The notes under the pieces were generated by a model. It had not been told where the DNA came from and searched no databases. It was given only the letters and a program-made list of their open reading frames with translations. DNA of 45,387 nt from a bacterium (GTDB lineage Bacteria > Bacillota > Clostridia > Oscillospirales > Oscillospiraceae): positions 1-45,387 of the forward strand of contig JAHYYS010000008.1 in the NCBI GenBank assembly GCA_019424865.1. Reading direction: 5' to 3'. Both the position numbers and the translations under genes were made by a program. Positions 9,616-17,250 of the stretch are shown piece by piece; the first letter of the stretch is position 1, and each line of letters starts with the position of its first letter.

Positions 9616-9735
9616 ATGGATTGTTCCAACGCTTCCGAGCGCACACAGACCGTATGGCAGGTCTCCCGCCTGTACACGGGGGAGCGGGAGCCGGAGGCCC
9701 TGCTGCTGACCCTGATTCAGGCCCATGACAGCTGA
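9616..9735 (+). CDS. 39-residue leader ORF overlapping the recombinase start
   Basis: A short ORF (MDCSNASERTQTVWQ at its start, ending QAHDS) with a strong AAGGGAGGGG ribosome site 5 bp before its ATG. Its stop TGA at 9733-9735 lies 11 bp inside the recombinase coding sequence, whose ATG at 9725 has no good ribosome site of its own. The arrangement suggests translational coupling: ribosomes finishing this ORF restart at the recombinase. I do not recognise the peptide. It has an acidic C-terminal half with a short leucine-rich helix. It may be a small accessory protein or only a coupling leader. Confidence 0.55.
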   Translation: MDCSNASERTQTVWQVSRLYTGEREPEALLLTLIQAHDS

Positions 9736-11314
9736 CGGCCTTCTCCGGAAGGGGGAAACGCGGGCCGCGGCAGTCCTATGGAACACGGCGGGTTATCTGC
9801 GCCTGTCCCGGGAGGACGGGGACAAGGCGGAGAGCGACAGCATCGCCAACCAGCGCAAGCTTCTGGAGCAGTATTTGCAGGCCCACCCGGAGCTGCGCCT
9901 GACGGACTTCTATCAGGATGACGGCTATACCGGCACCAACTTTGACCGCCCCGCCTTCCGCCGCATGGAGGAGGACATTGCCCAAGGGCGGGTCAACTGC
10001 GTGCTGGTCAAGGACCTGTCCCGCTTCGGCCGGGACTATATTGAGGTGGGCCGGTATCTGGAGCGGGAGTTTCCCGCCCGGGGGGTGCGCTTCATCGCCG
10101 TCAACGACCACGTGGACAGCGAACAGGGGCGGTATGACATGCTCCTGCCCATGAAAAATATCTTCAACACCCAATATGCCAGGGACATCTCGGACAAGGT
10201 CCGCTCCGCCATCCAGAGCAAACAGCGCCGGGGCGAATTTGTGGGGGCCTTTGCCAGCTATGGCTATCAAAAGGACCCGGCAAACCACAACCACCTGATT
10301 CCGGACCCGCCGGCGGCCCAGGTGGTGCAGCGCATCTTTGATCTCTTTGAGCAGGGGCACGGCAAGGTCAAAATTGCAAAGCTGCTCAACGCCGAGGGGA
10401 TCCCAAGCCCCAGCGAGTACAAGCGCATGCTGGGGGAGCGCTACCACAACGGCCGAAAGCTGGACCAGACCGCCTACTGGACCTATGCCACCATTCACCG
10501 CATCCTGCAAAACCAGATGTATGCGGGGCATATGGAGCAGGGCCGCAGCAGCCGGCCGGCCATGCACGGGAAGGCCCGGCAGCTGGATCGGGCCGCCTGG
10601 ACGGTGGTCCCCGACACCCACCAGGCCATCATCGGCCAGACCCAGTGGAACCGCGTGCAGGCGCTTTTGAAACAGCGGACCCGGACGCCGGACTTTCCGG
10701 CCAGCCAGAGCCCCTTTGCCGGGTTTCTCCGCTGCGGCGACTGCGGACGGGCCATGGTCAAAACCAAGGGCGCCGGCGGAATTTATTACAGCTGCGGCTC
10801 CTACAAGCGGTACGGCCCCACGGTGTGCAGCAAGCACAGCATCGCCCACGGGACTCTGGAGCAGATTGTGCTGGACGATTTAAACCGGCTTCTGGACCGC
10901 ATCCCGGATCTGCCGGCGCTGGTCCGAAAGGCCCGTGCCCGGCCCGTCCCCCGGAGCGCCCCGGGGGACGCCGGCCGGCTGGCTGACGGGCTGAACCGGC
11001 TCTACCGGCTGAAAAAATCCGCCTACGAGGACTTCCGGGACGGCCTGCTCAGCCGGGCGGACTATCTCCGCTACAAGGAGGACTACGAGCGCCAGGAGCG
11101 CGCCCTCTCCGCCCAGCTGGAGCAGCAGAGGGGGCAGGCGGAAACGGCTCCGACCCGCCGGCCCTGGATCGAGTCCCTGCTCCGCCAGGGGAGGCTGACC
11201 GTTCTGGATCGGATCACTGTGGCGGAGGCAATCCGGCAGATCCGCATCTTTCAGGACGGCCGGATTGAGATTACTTACACCTTCTCCGATGAACCGGAGC
11301 CCCAGAAGGACTGA
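9725..11314 (+). CDS. Large serine recombinase (resolvase/TnpX type)
   Basis: A 529-residue site-specific recombinase. The N-terminal resolvase catalytic domain has Ser28 in GYLRLSREDGD, then DGYTGTNFDRPAF and LVKDLSRFGRDY. Next come the recombinase DNA-binding domain and a zinc ribbon (CGDCGRAM followed by SCGSYKRYGPTVCSKH). The C-terminal part is a coiled coil rich in Arg/Glu. Large serine recombinases integrate and excise elements such as Tn4451-like transposons, phages and skin-type elements through double-strand cuts. No cargo genes and no convincing attachment-site repeats are visible around it, so it is either a solitary recombinase or the remnant of a larger element. The first 20 or so residues before GYLRLS are atypical, and the start depends on the overlapping leader ORF. 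A hairpin terminator follows directly. Confidence 0.92.
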   Translation: MTADGLLRKGETRAAAVLWNTAGYLRLSREDGDKAESDSIANQRKLLEQYLQAHPELRLTDFYQDDGYTGTNFDRPAFRRMEEDIAQGRVNCVLVKDLSRFGRDYIEVGRYLEREFPARGVRFIAVNDHVDSEQGRYDMLLPMKNIFNTQYARDISDKVRSAIQSKQRRGEFVGAFASYGYQKDPANHNHLIPDPPAAQVVQRIFDLFEQGHGKVKIAKLLNAEGIPSPSEYKRMLGERYHNGRKLDQTAYWTYATIHRILQNQMYAGHMEQGRSSRPAMHGKARQLDRAAWTVVPDTHQAIIGQTQWNRVQALLKQRTRTPDFPASQSPFAGFLRCGDCGRAMVKTKGAGGIYYSCGSYKRYGPTVCSKHSIAHGTLEQIVLDDLNRLLDRIPDLPALVRKARARPVPRSAPGDAGRLADGLNRLYRLKKSAYEDFRDGLLSRADYLRYKEDYERQERALSAQLEQQRGQAETAPTRRPWIESLLRQGRLTVLDRITVAEAIRQIRIFQDGRIEITYTFSDEPEPQKD

Positions 11315-11317
11315 GAG

Positions 11318-11347
11318 GGGGGAGTGCCAAACAGGCACTCCCCCTTT
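11318..11347 (+). terminator. Recombinase terminator hairpin (left copy of a duplicated hairpin)
   Basis: An 11-bp stem (11318-11328 with 11334-11344), loop AAACA and TTT follow the recombinase stop directly. The same stem and loop recur in the same orientation at 11567-11605, on the other side of a palindromic repeat element. Confidence 0.75.
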
Positions 11348-11351
11348 GGCT

Positions 11352-11564
11352 GTCGAAAAAGAGGCTTGTCAATTGATTGAAATTGACAAGCCTCTTTTTC
11401 GAGAAGAACTGCACGAAGTTTTTACCTCGATTCCTTGCGAAATTGTCGGTAAAAACTTCGCGAGAGGTGTCATTTCCGAGGCGCATGTCCCCGGAAATGA
11501 CGAGATTCTGTTTTATTCCGTCATCTGCGGATGACGAAACTCCTTGCAGGAGGGCTTTTTTGAC
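11352..11564 (-). repeat. Palindromic repeat element, long form, copy A
   Basis: This unit begins GTCGAAAAAG and ends CTTTTTTGAC. On the plus strand it runs in reverse relative to copies B2 and D. It contains: a 23-bp near-perfect stem (11352-11374 with 11381-11403) built on a GGCTTGTCAATT core; a 13-bp stem (11414-11426 with 11448-11460) whose sequence is private to this copy; a conserved GAGAGGTGTCATTTCC...GGAAATGA hairpin; a stem at TTCCGTCATC/GATGACGAA; and the conserved TCCTTGCAGGAGGGC tail. No protein is encoded. Confidence 0.8.
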
Positions 11565-11566
11565 AA

Positions 11567-11605
11567 GCTGAGGGGGGAGTGCCAAACAGGCACTCCCCCC
11601 TCAGC
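11567..11605. repeat. Right-hand duplicate of the recombinase terminator hairpin
   Basis: A perfect 17-bp stem (11567-11583 with 11589-11605) with loop AAACA. The inner stem and loop match the hairpin at 11318-11344 in the same orientation. The pair brackets repeat copy A. Confidence 0.8.
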
Positions 11606-11640
11606 TGTGTCCGCACATCGGAGCTCCGGCGCCGCTGTCT

Positions 11641-11856
11641 CACATCACCCCAGGCGGCGTCGAAACTGATGGACACCAATTTCTGATCCCGCTGCACACA
11701 GTAGATGGGCAGCTGTCTGGCGGCGGCGGCCGCGCCGATGGCGGCCGGGTAGTTCACCACGTAGAACATGACAGCGGCCAGACACAGGCAGGCCGCCGCG
11801 GTCCACCACGTCCGGCGAATGAGCAGGATACGGACGGACTCCCGCATTTTGCGCAT
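11641..11856 (-). pseudogene. Truncated pdaB-like sporulation polysaccharide deacetylase
   Basis: About 72 codons remain, starting at ATG 11856 (AAGGAG upstream). The N-terminus is basic, one membrane helix follows (about 16-38), and then RQLPIYCVQRDQKLVSISFDAAWGD. This is the start of the NodB deacetylase domain in PdaB-type sporulation proteins, in which FDAAWG carries the catalytic Asp. After that the similarity stops. The frame runs into the duplicated hairpin and repeat copy A and ends at a stop at 11521. The roughly 170 residues that would complete the deacetylase domain are absent, so the protein cannot be a working deacetylase. The break lies about 35 bp from the repeat, suggesting the rearrangement that placed the repeat also removed the gene's 3' part. 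A functional copy may exist elsewhere. Confidence 0.75.
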
Positions 11857-11945
11857 ACACTTCATCTCCTTATCCAAATACAGGCTGTCATATCTGTATG
11901 TGAAGCCGGGACAAAAGATACCTCAGCGCGGAAGGCCGAAGGGGC

Positions 11946-12974
11946 TCACCAGATCCCCAGCACGTGCTGCATCCCCAGGCTGACCGCCGCAATGGCCGCC
12001 CAGCAGCAGAGCCCCAGCAAAATGGGCTTTCCCCCCGTCCGGACCAGCTTGACCAGATCGGTGTTCAGACCAATGGCCCCCATGGCCATAACAATAAAGA
12101 ACTTGGACAGCTCCTTAAAGGGGGCAAAGACTGCCCCCTCCACCCCCGCTGCCGTGGCGGCCGTGGTAATCAGCGAGGCCAGCACAAAAAACAAAATAAA
12201 GAAGGGGAACACGTTCTTCAGCCGGAACCCGTTTTCCTGCGCCCCGCCGGAGCGCCCGGCGCGGGCCGCCCGCCAGACGGCCAGCGCCAGGGTGATGGGA
12301 ATGATGGCCAGCGTCCGGGTCAGCTTGACAATGGTGGCGGCGTCCAGCGTATTCGCCCCGGGGTGCATCCCGTCCCAGGCCGCAGCCGCAGCGGTGACGG
12401 AGGAGGTGTCATTCACCGCCGTCCCGGCAAACAGGCCAAAGCCCTCATTGCTCAGGCCCAACACTCCGCCCAGTGTGGGGAAAATCAGGGCGGCTATCAC
12501 ATTGAACAGGAAGATGACCGAAATGGACTGGGCGATCTCCTCGTCATCCGCCCCAATGACCGGCGCGGTGGCGGCAATGGCGGAGCCGCCGCAGATGGAG
12601 GAGCCCACCCCCACCAGAGTGGCGATGTTGGCGGGCATCTTCATCAGCCGATAGAGCAGAAAGGAGACTATCAGCGAGGTGGAGATGGTGGACAGGATAA
12701 TGGGCAGGGAGGTGCTCCCCACCCGGGCGATCTCCGACAGATTCAGCCCAAAGCCCAGCAGAATCACCGCATACTGCAAAATTTTCTTCGAGGTATACTG
12801 AATGCCCGCCTGAGCGGCCCCCTTCCGGCGGACAAAAACCGTTATCACCATGCCGCACACAATGGCAAATACCGGCCCGCCCACCACGGGGAACGCCTTT
12901 CCCAGCAGCCAGCAGGGGATGGCCAGCCCCAGGCATGCCAGCAGCCCGGGCCCCAATTTCCGTACCTGTGTCAT
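11946..12974 (-). CDS. yeiH: YeiH family putative sulfate exporter (UPF0324)
   Basis: A 342-residue membrane protein of the YeiH/UPF0324 family, with about ten hydrophobic helices and the family signatures LGFGLNLSEIARVG, GSSICGGSAIAA, AGTAVNDTSSVTAA and the C-terminal GAIGLNTDLVKLVRTGGKP. Members are annotated as sulfate/sulfite-related exporters, but direct transport evidence is thin. ATG 12974 follows AGGAGG at 8 bp. It is transcribed divergently from a LysR regulator, the classical YeiE/YeiH-like arrangement, so control by that regulator is likely. Length is normal for the family. Confidence 0.9.
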   Translation of the reverse strand: MTQVRKLGPGLLACLGLAIPCWLLGKAFPVVGGPVFAIVCGMVITVFVRRKGAAQAGIQYTSKKILQYAVILLGFGLNLSEIARVGSTSLPIILSTISTSLIVSFLLYRLMKMPANIATLVGVGSSICGGSAIAATAPVIGADDEEIAQSISVIFLFNVIAALIFPTLGGVLGLSNEGFGLFAGTAVNDTSSVTAAAAAWDGMHPGANTLDAATIVKLTRTLAIIPITLALAVWRAARAGRSGGAQENGFRLKNVFPFFILFFVLASLITTAATAAGVEGAVFAPFKELSKFFIVMAMGAIGLNTDLVKLVRTGGKPILLGLCCWAAIAAVSLGMQHVLGIW

Positions 12975-13021
12975 ACATACGTCCTCCTTTGCGTTTCAAT
13001 CCGCAGTTTTTAGCTGCCCAC

Positions 13022-13050
13022 AGTATACGCCCCTTTTTCCATCATGTAAA
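13022..13050 (-). promoter_or_regulatory. Sigma-A promoter of yeiH
   Basis: On the minus strand TTTACA (13045-13050), a 17-bp spacer and TATACT (13022-13027) lie 48 bp upstream of the yeiH start codon. Confidence 0.7.
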
Positions 13051-13071
13051 ATTATCCTTCTTTATTTTTCC

Positions 13072-13089
13072 ATTAGAATAGCTTATAAT
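13072..13089 (+). promoter_or_regulatory. LysR -10 element within an imperfect dyad (candidate autoregulatory site)
   Basis: ATTAGAATAGCTTATAAT carries an ATTA-N10-TAAT dyad typical of LysR-family sites, and its end is the TATAAT (13084-13089) that would serve the lysR gene. The overlap suggests negative autoregulation. The dyad is imperfect, so the assignment is tentative. Confidence 0.4.
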
Positions 13090-13153
13090 TAAGGGAACAA
13101 TATCGGCCCGCTCTCCTTCTTCCCTGAAAGCGGGCCCACAGGGGGCTATTCTG

Positions 13154-14029
13154 ATGCTGGATTTTCGCATTGAAACCTTTCTCACCGTATGTCAGACCAT
13201 GAATTTCACCCGGGCGGCCCAGCTGCTGCATATCACCCAGCCCGCCGTCTCCCAGCACATCCATGCGCTGGAGCAGCAGTACGGCGCCCGCCTGTTCCAC
13301 TACGAGGGCAAGCAGCTCTCCCTCACCCAGGCCGGCCAGCTCCTCCGGCAGGCCGCCACCACCATGCGCCACGACGCCCGGCACCTGCAGGACACCATCC
13401 GGCAGCTGGGCGTCCGCCGCCGCATGTGCTTCGGCGCCACCCTGACCATCGGGGAGTATGTGATGCCCGGCCCTCTGCTGCGCCTGCTGAAGCAGCAGCC
13501 GGAGCTGGAGCTGCGGATGATCATGGGCAACACCGCGCAGCTGCTGGAGCTGCTGGACCGGGGGGAGATCGATTTCGCCATCGTGGAGGGCTTTTTCCCC
13601 AAGCAGGCATACGACGGCCTGGTCTATCGCCGGGAGCGCTATCTGCCCGTCTGCGCCCCCGGATACCGGTTCGCCCGGCCGGTTTCCCTGCTGGAGGATC
13701 TGCTGGGGGAGCGGCTGCTGATCCGGGAGCCCGGCTCGGGCACCCGGGAGGTGCTGGAGCGCACGCTGCGGGAGCACAACCTGACCGTCCGGGATTTTCG
13801 CTGCCTCACGGAGCTGGGCGGGCTGGATGTGATCAAGTCCCTGGCCTGCGCCGGGGCCGGCGTGGCCTTTTTCTATCTGCCCGTTGTCCAGCGGGAGCTG
13901 GAGGCCGGCCTGCTGCGGGAGATCCCTCTGAAGGACTTCTCCGTCACCCACGCGTTCACCTTCCTCTGGCGCAGGGGCAGCGTCTTTGCCGACGACTGCC
14001 GCCGGATCTTCCAGCTGCTGGAGCCGTAA
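13154..14029 (+). CDS. LysR-family transcriptional regulator
   Basis: A 291-residue LysR regulator. The N-terminal winged helix-turn-helix (about 1-60) reads FTRAAQLLHITQPAVSQHIH, and the C-terminal periplasmic-binding-like effector domain covers about 90-290 (LTIGEYVMPGPLLRLL, then EPGSGTREVLE). Effector domains with this opening occur in CysB/CysL/YeiE-like regulators of sulfur metabolism. Divergence from yeiH supports a role in controlling it. The start ATG 13154 has a GGGGG-type ribosome site 8-12 bp upstream. The effector is unknown. Confidence 0.9.
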   Translation: MLDFRIETFLTVCQTMNFTRAAQLLHITQPAVSQHIHALEQQYGARLFHYEGKQLSLTQAGQLLRQAATTMRHDARHLQDTIRQLGVRRRMCFGATLTIGEYVMPGPLLRLLKQQPELELRMIMGNTAQLLELLDRGEIDFAIVEGFFPKQAYDGLVYRRERYLPVCAPGYRFARPVSLLEDLLGERLLIREPGSGTREVLERTLREHNLTVRDFRCLTELGGLDVIKSLACAGAGVAFFYLPVVQRELEAGLLREIPLKDFSVTHAFTFLWRRGSVFADDCRRIFQLLEP

Positions 14030-14064
14030 GGCCCCTCAAAACCGGCGGAATTGCGGCGCGGGCC

Positions 14065-14093
14065 TTGTAAAGCGGGCCGAAATGCATTATAAT
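14065..14093 (+). promoter_or_regulatory. Sigma-A promoter of asnS
   Basis: TTGTAA (14065-14070), a 17-bp spacer and TATAAT (14088-14093). The leader to the start codon is only about 45 nt, too short for a T-box. Confidence 0.8.
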
Positions 14094-14145
14094 AGGGAAA
14101 CTGCACCAAGTTTTTATTTCAAATTATATGTGGAGAGGATCATCT

Positions 14146-15540
14146 ATGGAACGTACCACTATTGCCGCCATTTTCGCCGACCAGGAGGCTCTGGGCGGCC
14201 AGACGGTTACCGTGATGGGCTGGGCCCGGACCATCCGGGACATGAAAACCTTTGGCTTTATCGAGCTCAACGACGGCTCCTGCTTTAAAAACCTTCAGGT
14301 GGTGATGGACGCCAATGTGCTGGACAACTACAAGGAGATTGCCGGCCAGAACGTGGGCGCGGCCCTGATTGTCACCGGCCAGGTGGTGCTCACCCCCCAG
14401 GCCAAGCAGCCTTTGGAGGTAAAGGCCGCCTCCATTGCGGTGGAGGGCCCCTCCGCCCCCGACTACCCCCTTCAGAAGAAGCGCCACAGCGTGGAGTTCC
14501 TGCGCACCATCCAGCACCTGCGGCCCCGGACCAATCTGTTCTCTGCCGCCTTCCGGGTGCGCAGCGTGGCCGCCCACGCCATCCACTGCTTCTTTCAGGA
14601 CCGGGGCTTTGTCTATGTCCACACCCCCATCATCACCGCCAGCGACTGCGAGGGGGCGGGCGAGATGTTCCAGGTGACCACGCTGGATCTGGAGAACGTG
14701 CCCAGAACGGAGGACGGCGCCGTGGACTACTCCAAGGACTTTTTCGGCAAGCGGGCCAATCTGACGGTGTCCGGCCAGCTCAACTGTGAGAACTTCGCCA
14801 TGGCCTTCGGCAATGTGTACACCTTCGGCCCCACCTTCCGGGCGGAGAACTCCAACACCCAGCGCCACGCCGCCGAGTTCTGGATGATCGAGCCGGAAAT
14901 GGCCTTTGCCGACCTGAACGACTATATGGACACCGCCGAGGCCATGATCAAATACATCATCCGCACGGTGATGGAAAAGTGCCCCGACGAGATGAACTTC
15001 TTCAACTCCTTTGTGGACAAGGGCCTGAAGGAGCGGCTGGAGCATGTGGCCTCCTCCGACTTCGCCCGGGTGAGCTACACCGACGCGGTGGAGATTCTGA
15101 AGCAGAACAACGACAAGTTTGACTACAAGGTGGAGTGGGGCTGCGACCTGCAGACCGAGCACGAGCGCTACCTCACCGAGCAGGTGTACAAGCGCCCCGT
15201 CTTTGTCACCGACTACCCCAAGGAGATCAAGGCCTTCTATATGCGCCTGAACGACGACGGAAAGACAGTGGCCGCCGCCGACTGCCTGGTCCCCGGCATC
15301 GGCGAGATCATCGGCGGAAGCCAGCGTGAGGAGCGGCTGGAGGTGCTGGAGGCCCGCATGCACGATCTGGGGCTGGACCCCAAGGACTACTGGTGGTATC
15401 TGGACCTGCGGCGCTACGGCTCCTGCCGCCACGCCGGCTATGGCCTGGGCTTTGAGCGGATGGTCATGTACCTCACCGGCATCTCCAATATCCGCGACGT
15501 GGAGCTGCACCCGCGCACGGTGGGCAACGCGGAATTTTAA
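14146..15540 (+). CDS. asnS: Asparaginyl-tRNA synthetase
   Basis: A 464-residue class IIb aminoacyl-tRNA synthetase that charges tRNA-Asn with asparagine. The N-terminal OB-fold anticodon-binding domain covers about 1-110. The catalytic core follows, with motif 2 (FGPTFRAENSNTQRHAAEFW) and motif 3 (GYGLGFERMVMYLTG, ISNIRDV). The ATG at 14146 follows GGAGAGG. The in-frame ATG at 14128 lies upstream of that ribosome site and is not used. Length is standard. The 3' end is odd: the last 12 codons and the stop recur at 15728-15767 after a 187-bp hairpin-rich insert, with only synonymous differences. The native terminator lies after the second copy. Confidence 0.97.
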   Translation: MERTTIAAIFADQEALGGQTVTVMGWARTIRDMKTFGFIELNDGSCFKNLQVVMDANVLDNYKEIAGQNVGAALIVTGQVVLTPQAKQPLEVKAASIAVEGPSAPDYPLQKKRHSVEFLRTIQHLRPRTNLFSAAFRVRSVAAHAIHCFFQDRGFVYVHTPIITASDCEGAGEMFQVTTLDLENVPRTEDGAVDYSKDFFGKRANLTVSGQLNCENFAMAFGNVYTFGPTFRAENSNTQRHAAEFWMIEPEMAFADLNDYMDTAEAMIKYIIRTVMEKCPDEMNFFNSFVDKGLKERLEHVASSDFARVSYTDAVEILKQNNDKFDYKVEWGCDLQTEHERYLTEQVYKRPVFVTDYPKEIKAFYMRLNDDGKTVAAADCLVPGIGEIIGGSQREERLEVLEARMHDLGLDPKDYWWYLDLRRYGSCRHAGYGLGFERMVMYLTGISNIRDVELHPRTVGNAEF

Positions 15541-15727
15541 GTGAACTGCGGCAGGGCTCCGGTGCGGAAGCGGTTTTCCGCAGCTCCACGTCGGGGCCCC
15601 ATCGCAGATGGGGCGGCGCGGATGCGCCGTAATTCGCAGCGCAGCGGAGAATTTATGCAGGGCGGATTCATTCCGCCCTGCGGCTGTTCGAGTATGGGGT
15701 CCCCGCGCGAGTCTATCGCACGGGGCG
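15541..15727. repeat. Hairpin-rich insert at the 3' end of asnS
   Basis: A 187-bp non-coding segment between two copies of the asnS 3' end. It is almost wholly made of small stem-loops: TGCGGAA/TTCCGCA, CCCCATC/GATGGGG, GGCGCGGATGCGCC, and a perfect 10-bp stem GCAGGGCGGA/TCCGCCCTGC with loop TTCAT. No convincing ORF is present. It resembles a structured mobile unit, distinct from the GTCGAAAAAG family elsewhere in the window. Confidence 0.65.
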
Positions 15728-15767
15728 GGAGCTGCACCCGCGCACAGTGGGCAACGCAGAGTTCTGA
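15728..15767 (+). repeat. Second copy of the asnS 3' end (compare 15501-15540)
   Basis: 40 bp that match 15501-15540 at 35 positions. All five differences are transitions and none changes the encoded ELHPRTVGNAEF plus stop (TAA against TGA). This is probably the original end of asnS, displaced by the insert at 15541-15727. Confidence 0.85.
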
Positions 15768-15842
15768 GATAAAATGCCCCGTCCCTGGTGTGAAAACATT
15801 TTCCCGTCAGAGGCCTGTCCAGTCCCACCCGAACTGCTGTAT

Positions 15843-15876
15843 AACGGCCCCGGCATCGCGCCGGGGCCGTTCTTTT
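15843..15876 (+). terminator. Intrinsic terminator downstream of asnS
   Basis: A 12-bp stem (15843-15854 with 15860-15871), loop ATCGC and a T-rich tail TTCTTTT. It is probably the native asnS terminator, now separated from the gene by the insert. Confidence 0.85.
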
Positions 15877-15951
15877 GGCATCCAACCTTGTTTCATCCCG
15901 GAATTTTTCCGCCCGGAGCCGGCTCCGGGGCACACGAAAGGAGCAATACAC

Positions 15952-16866
15952 ATGGACGAGCTGCTGGAACAGCTTTTGGACACCTGCCGCCCCTATACGC
16001 AGGAGGGCGCAGTGGCCTCTTATATCCCTGAACTGGCCAAGGCAGATGCCGGCCGTCTGGGCATCTTTATCCAGAGCAGCGACGGCAAGCACTATCAGGC
16101 CGGGGACTACCGGGATACCTTCACCATTCAGAGCATTATCAAGACCATCCTGCTTCTTCAGGCCCTCATCGACAACGGGGAGGACTATGTCCGCGCCCGG
16201 GTCGGCGTGGAGGCCACGGGGAAGCCCTTTGACGCCATCAACGTCACCGACCAGCAGCTGCTCAGCAGCCATCTCAACCCCATGGTCAATATGGGCGCCA
16301 TCGCCATGTGCACCCTCATCCGCGGCGGCAGCTATGACGAGCGCTTCCAGCGCCTGCTCGCGCTCACCCGGACCCTGGCGGGGAACCCTGAGATTTCGGT
16401 GGATCAGGCGGTCTATCTCTCGGAAAAGCGCACCGGAAGCAAAAACCGCGCCCTGGCCTACCTGTTAAAGGCCCACGGTATGATCCAGGACGACGTGGAG
16501 GAGGTGCTGGACTTCTATTTCCGTGCCTGCTCCATCCGGGTCAGCAGCCGGGATCTGGCCCATATCGGCTTTGTCCTGGCCAACCGGGGCCGGCTGCTGG
16601 ACGACACCCCCGTGTTCCCCAGCCGCTATGCCCACTATGTCAACGCCGTCCTGATGACCTGCGGCATGTATGACGGCTCGGGGGACTTTGCCGTCCGGGT
16701 GGGCGTCCCGGCCAAGAGCGGCGTGGGCGGCGGCATTATGGCGGTGGTTCCCACCCGCATGGGTATCGGCATCTTCTCCCCCGCCCTGGATCCAAAGGGG
16801 AACAGTCTGGCGGGTATCAGGCTGCTGGAGCTGCTGTCCCAGCGGCTGTATCTGAGCATTTTCTAA
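15952..16866 (+). CDS. glsA: Glutaminase (GlsA, serine-dependent beta-lactamase fold)
   Basis: A 304-residue glutaminase that hydrolyses L-glutamine to glutamate and ammonia in the cytoplasm. The catalytic pair is Ser61 and Lys64 in TIQSIIKT, the S-x-x-K motif of the family. Further family motifs are SHLNPMVNMGAIA, the C-terminal GMYDGSGDFAVRVG and PAKSGVGGGIMAV. Length is standard (about 305). ATG 15952 follows AAAGGAG. It is preceded by the asnS terminator and followed by repeat unit B1, which can act as its terminator, so it is probably monocistronic. Confidence 0.96.
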   Translation: MDELLEQLLDTCRPYTQEGAVASYIPELAKADAGRLGIFIQSSDGKHYQAGDYRDTFTIQSIIKTILLLQALIDNGEDYVRARVGVEATGKPFDAINVTDQQLLSSHLNPMVNMGAIAMCTLIRGGSYDERFQRLLALTRTLAGNPEISVDQAVYLSEKRTGSKNRALAYLLKAHGMIQDDVEEVLDFYFRACSIRVSSRDLAHIGFVLANRGRLLDDTPVFPSRYAHYVNAVLMTCGMYDGSGDFAVRVGVPAKSGVGGGIMAVVPTRMGIGIFSPALDPKGNSLAGIRLLELLSQRLYLSIF

Positions 16867-16899
16867 CGCCGCCCTTCGTAGATTACGGTACACAAATCC

Positions 16900-16958
16900 G
16901 TCGAAAAAGTGGCTTGTCAATTGCAATCAATTGACAAGCCACTTTTTTCGACAGTCTC
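16900..16958. repeat. Palindromic repeat element, short form, copy B1
   Basis: A 23-bp stem (16900-16922 with 16929-16952) of the form GTCGAAAAAG-T-GGCTTGTCAATT, loop GCAATC, followed by the conserved tail CTTTTTTCGACAGTCTC. It lies 33 bp after glsA and probably terminates it. The variable base pair in the stem is T-A here, against A-T in copy A and C-G in copies C and D. Confidence 0.85.
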
Positions 16959-16981
16959 AAGCCGTTTTTTCGACACACTGA

Positions 16982-17015
16982 AGGACGTGCCGGGTTTTAA
17001 AGCCCGGCACGTCCT
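16982..17015. repeat. Locus-specific hairpin between B1 and B2
   Basis: A 13-bp perfect stem (16982-16994 with 17003-17015) around TTTTAAAG. The pairing extends outward through CACACTG/CAGCGTG and into the TTTTTTCGAC/GTCAAAAAA ends of the flanking repeat units. It corresponds in position to the private hairpins beside copies A and D. Confidence 0.75.
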
Positions 17016-17021
17016 CAGCGT

Positions 17022-17220
17022 GTCAAAAAAGCCCTCCTGCAAGGAGTTCCGCCGTCCGCAGACGGCGGAATAAAATGAAATCCAGTCATTTCCAAGGACA
17101 TGCGCCTGGGAAATGACACCTCTCACGAAATTTTGGGCGACAATTTCCCAAGAAATCGAGCCTGAAATTTCGTGCGGCCTACTCGAAAAAGTGGCATTCG
17201 CCACTTTTTTCGACAGTCTC
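17022..17220 (+). repeat. Palindromic repeat element, long form, copy B2
   Basis: This begins GTCAAAAAAGCCCTCCTGCAAGG and ends CTTTTTTCGACAGTCTC. It shares with copy A (as reverse complement) the GCCCTCCTGCA box, the TCCGCCGTC/GACGGCGGA stem, the TCATTTCC...GGAAATGA hairpin, TGACACCTCTC, and a private 10-bp stem CACGAAATTT (17124-17133) with AAATTTCGTG (17165-17174). Its terminal hairpin is a shortened AAAAAGTGGC/GCCACTTTTTT. Confidence 0.8.
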
Positions 17221-17250
17221 CTTTTTTGATGCGCTGCGTCCTGATCTGCA

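Noticed and set aside
9435..11640. Recombinase as part of a full integrative element
   Set aside because: No cargo genes and no convincing att-type direct repeats flank it in the window. Only the recombinase and its leader ORF can be supported.
14094..14145. T-box leader for asnS
   Set aside because: Only about 45 nt separate the predicted transcription start from the start codon, far too short for a T-box.
14140..16272. 710-residue open frame antisense to asnS and glsA
   Set aside because: It is a shadow of GC-rich coding sequence, with His/Gly/Val/Gln-rich low-complexity translation, no recognisable domain and no ribosome site. Both sense genes are certain.
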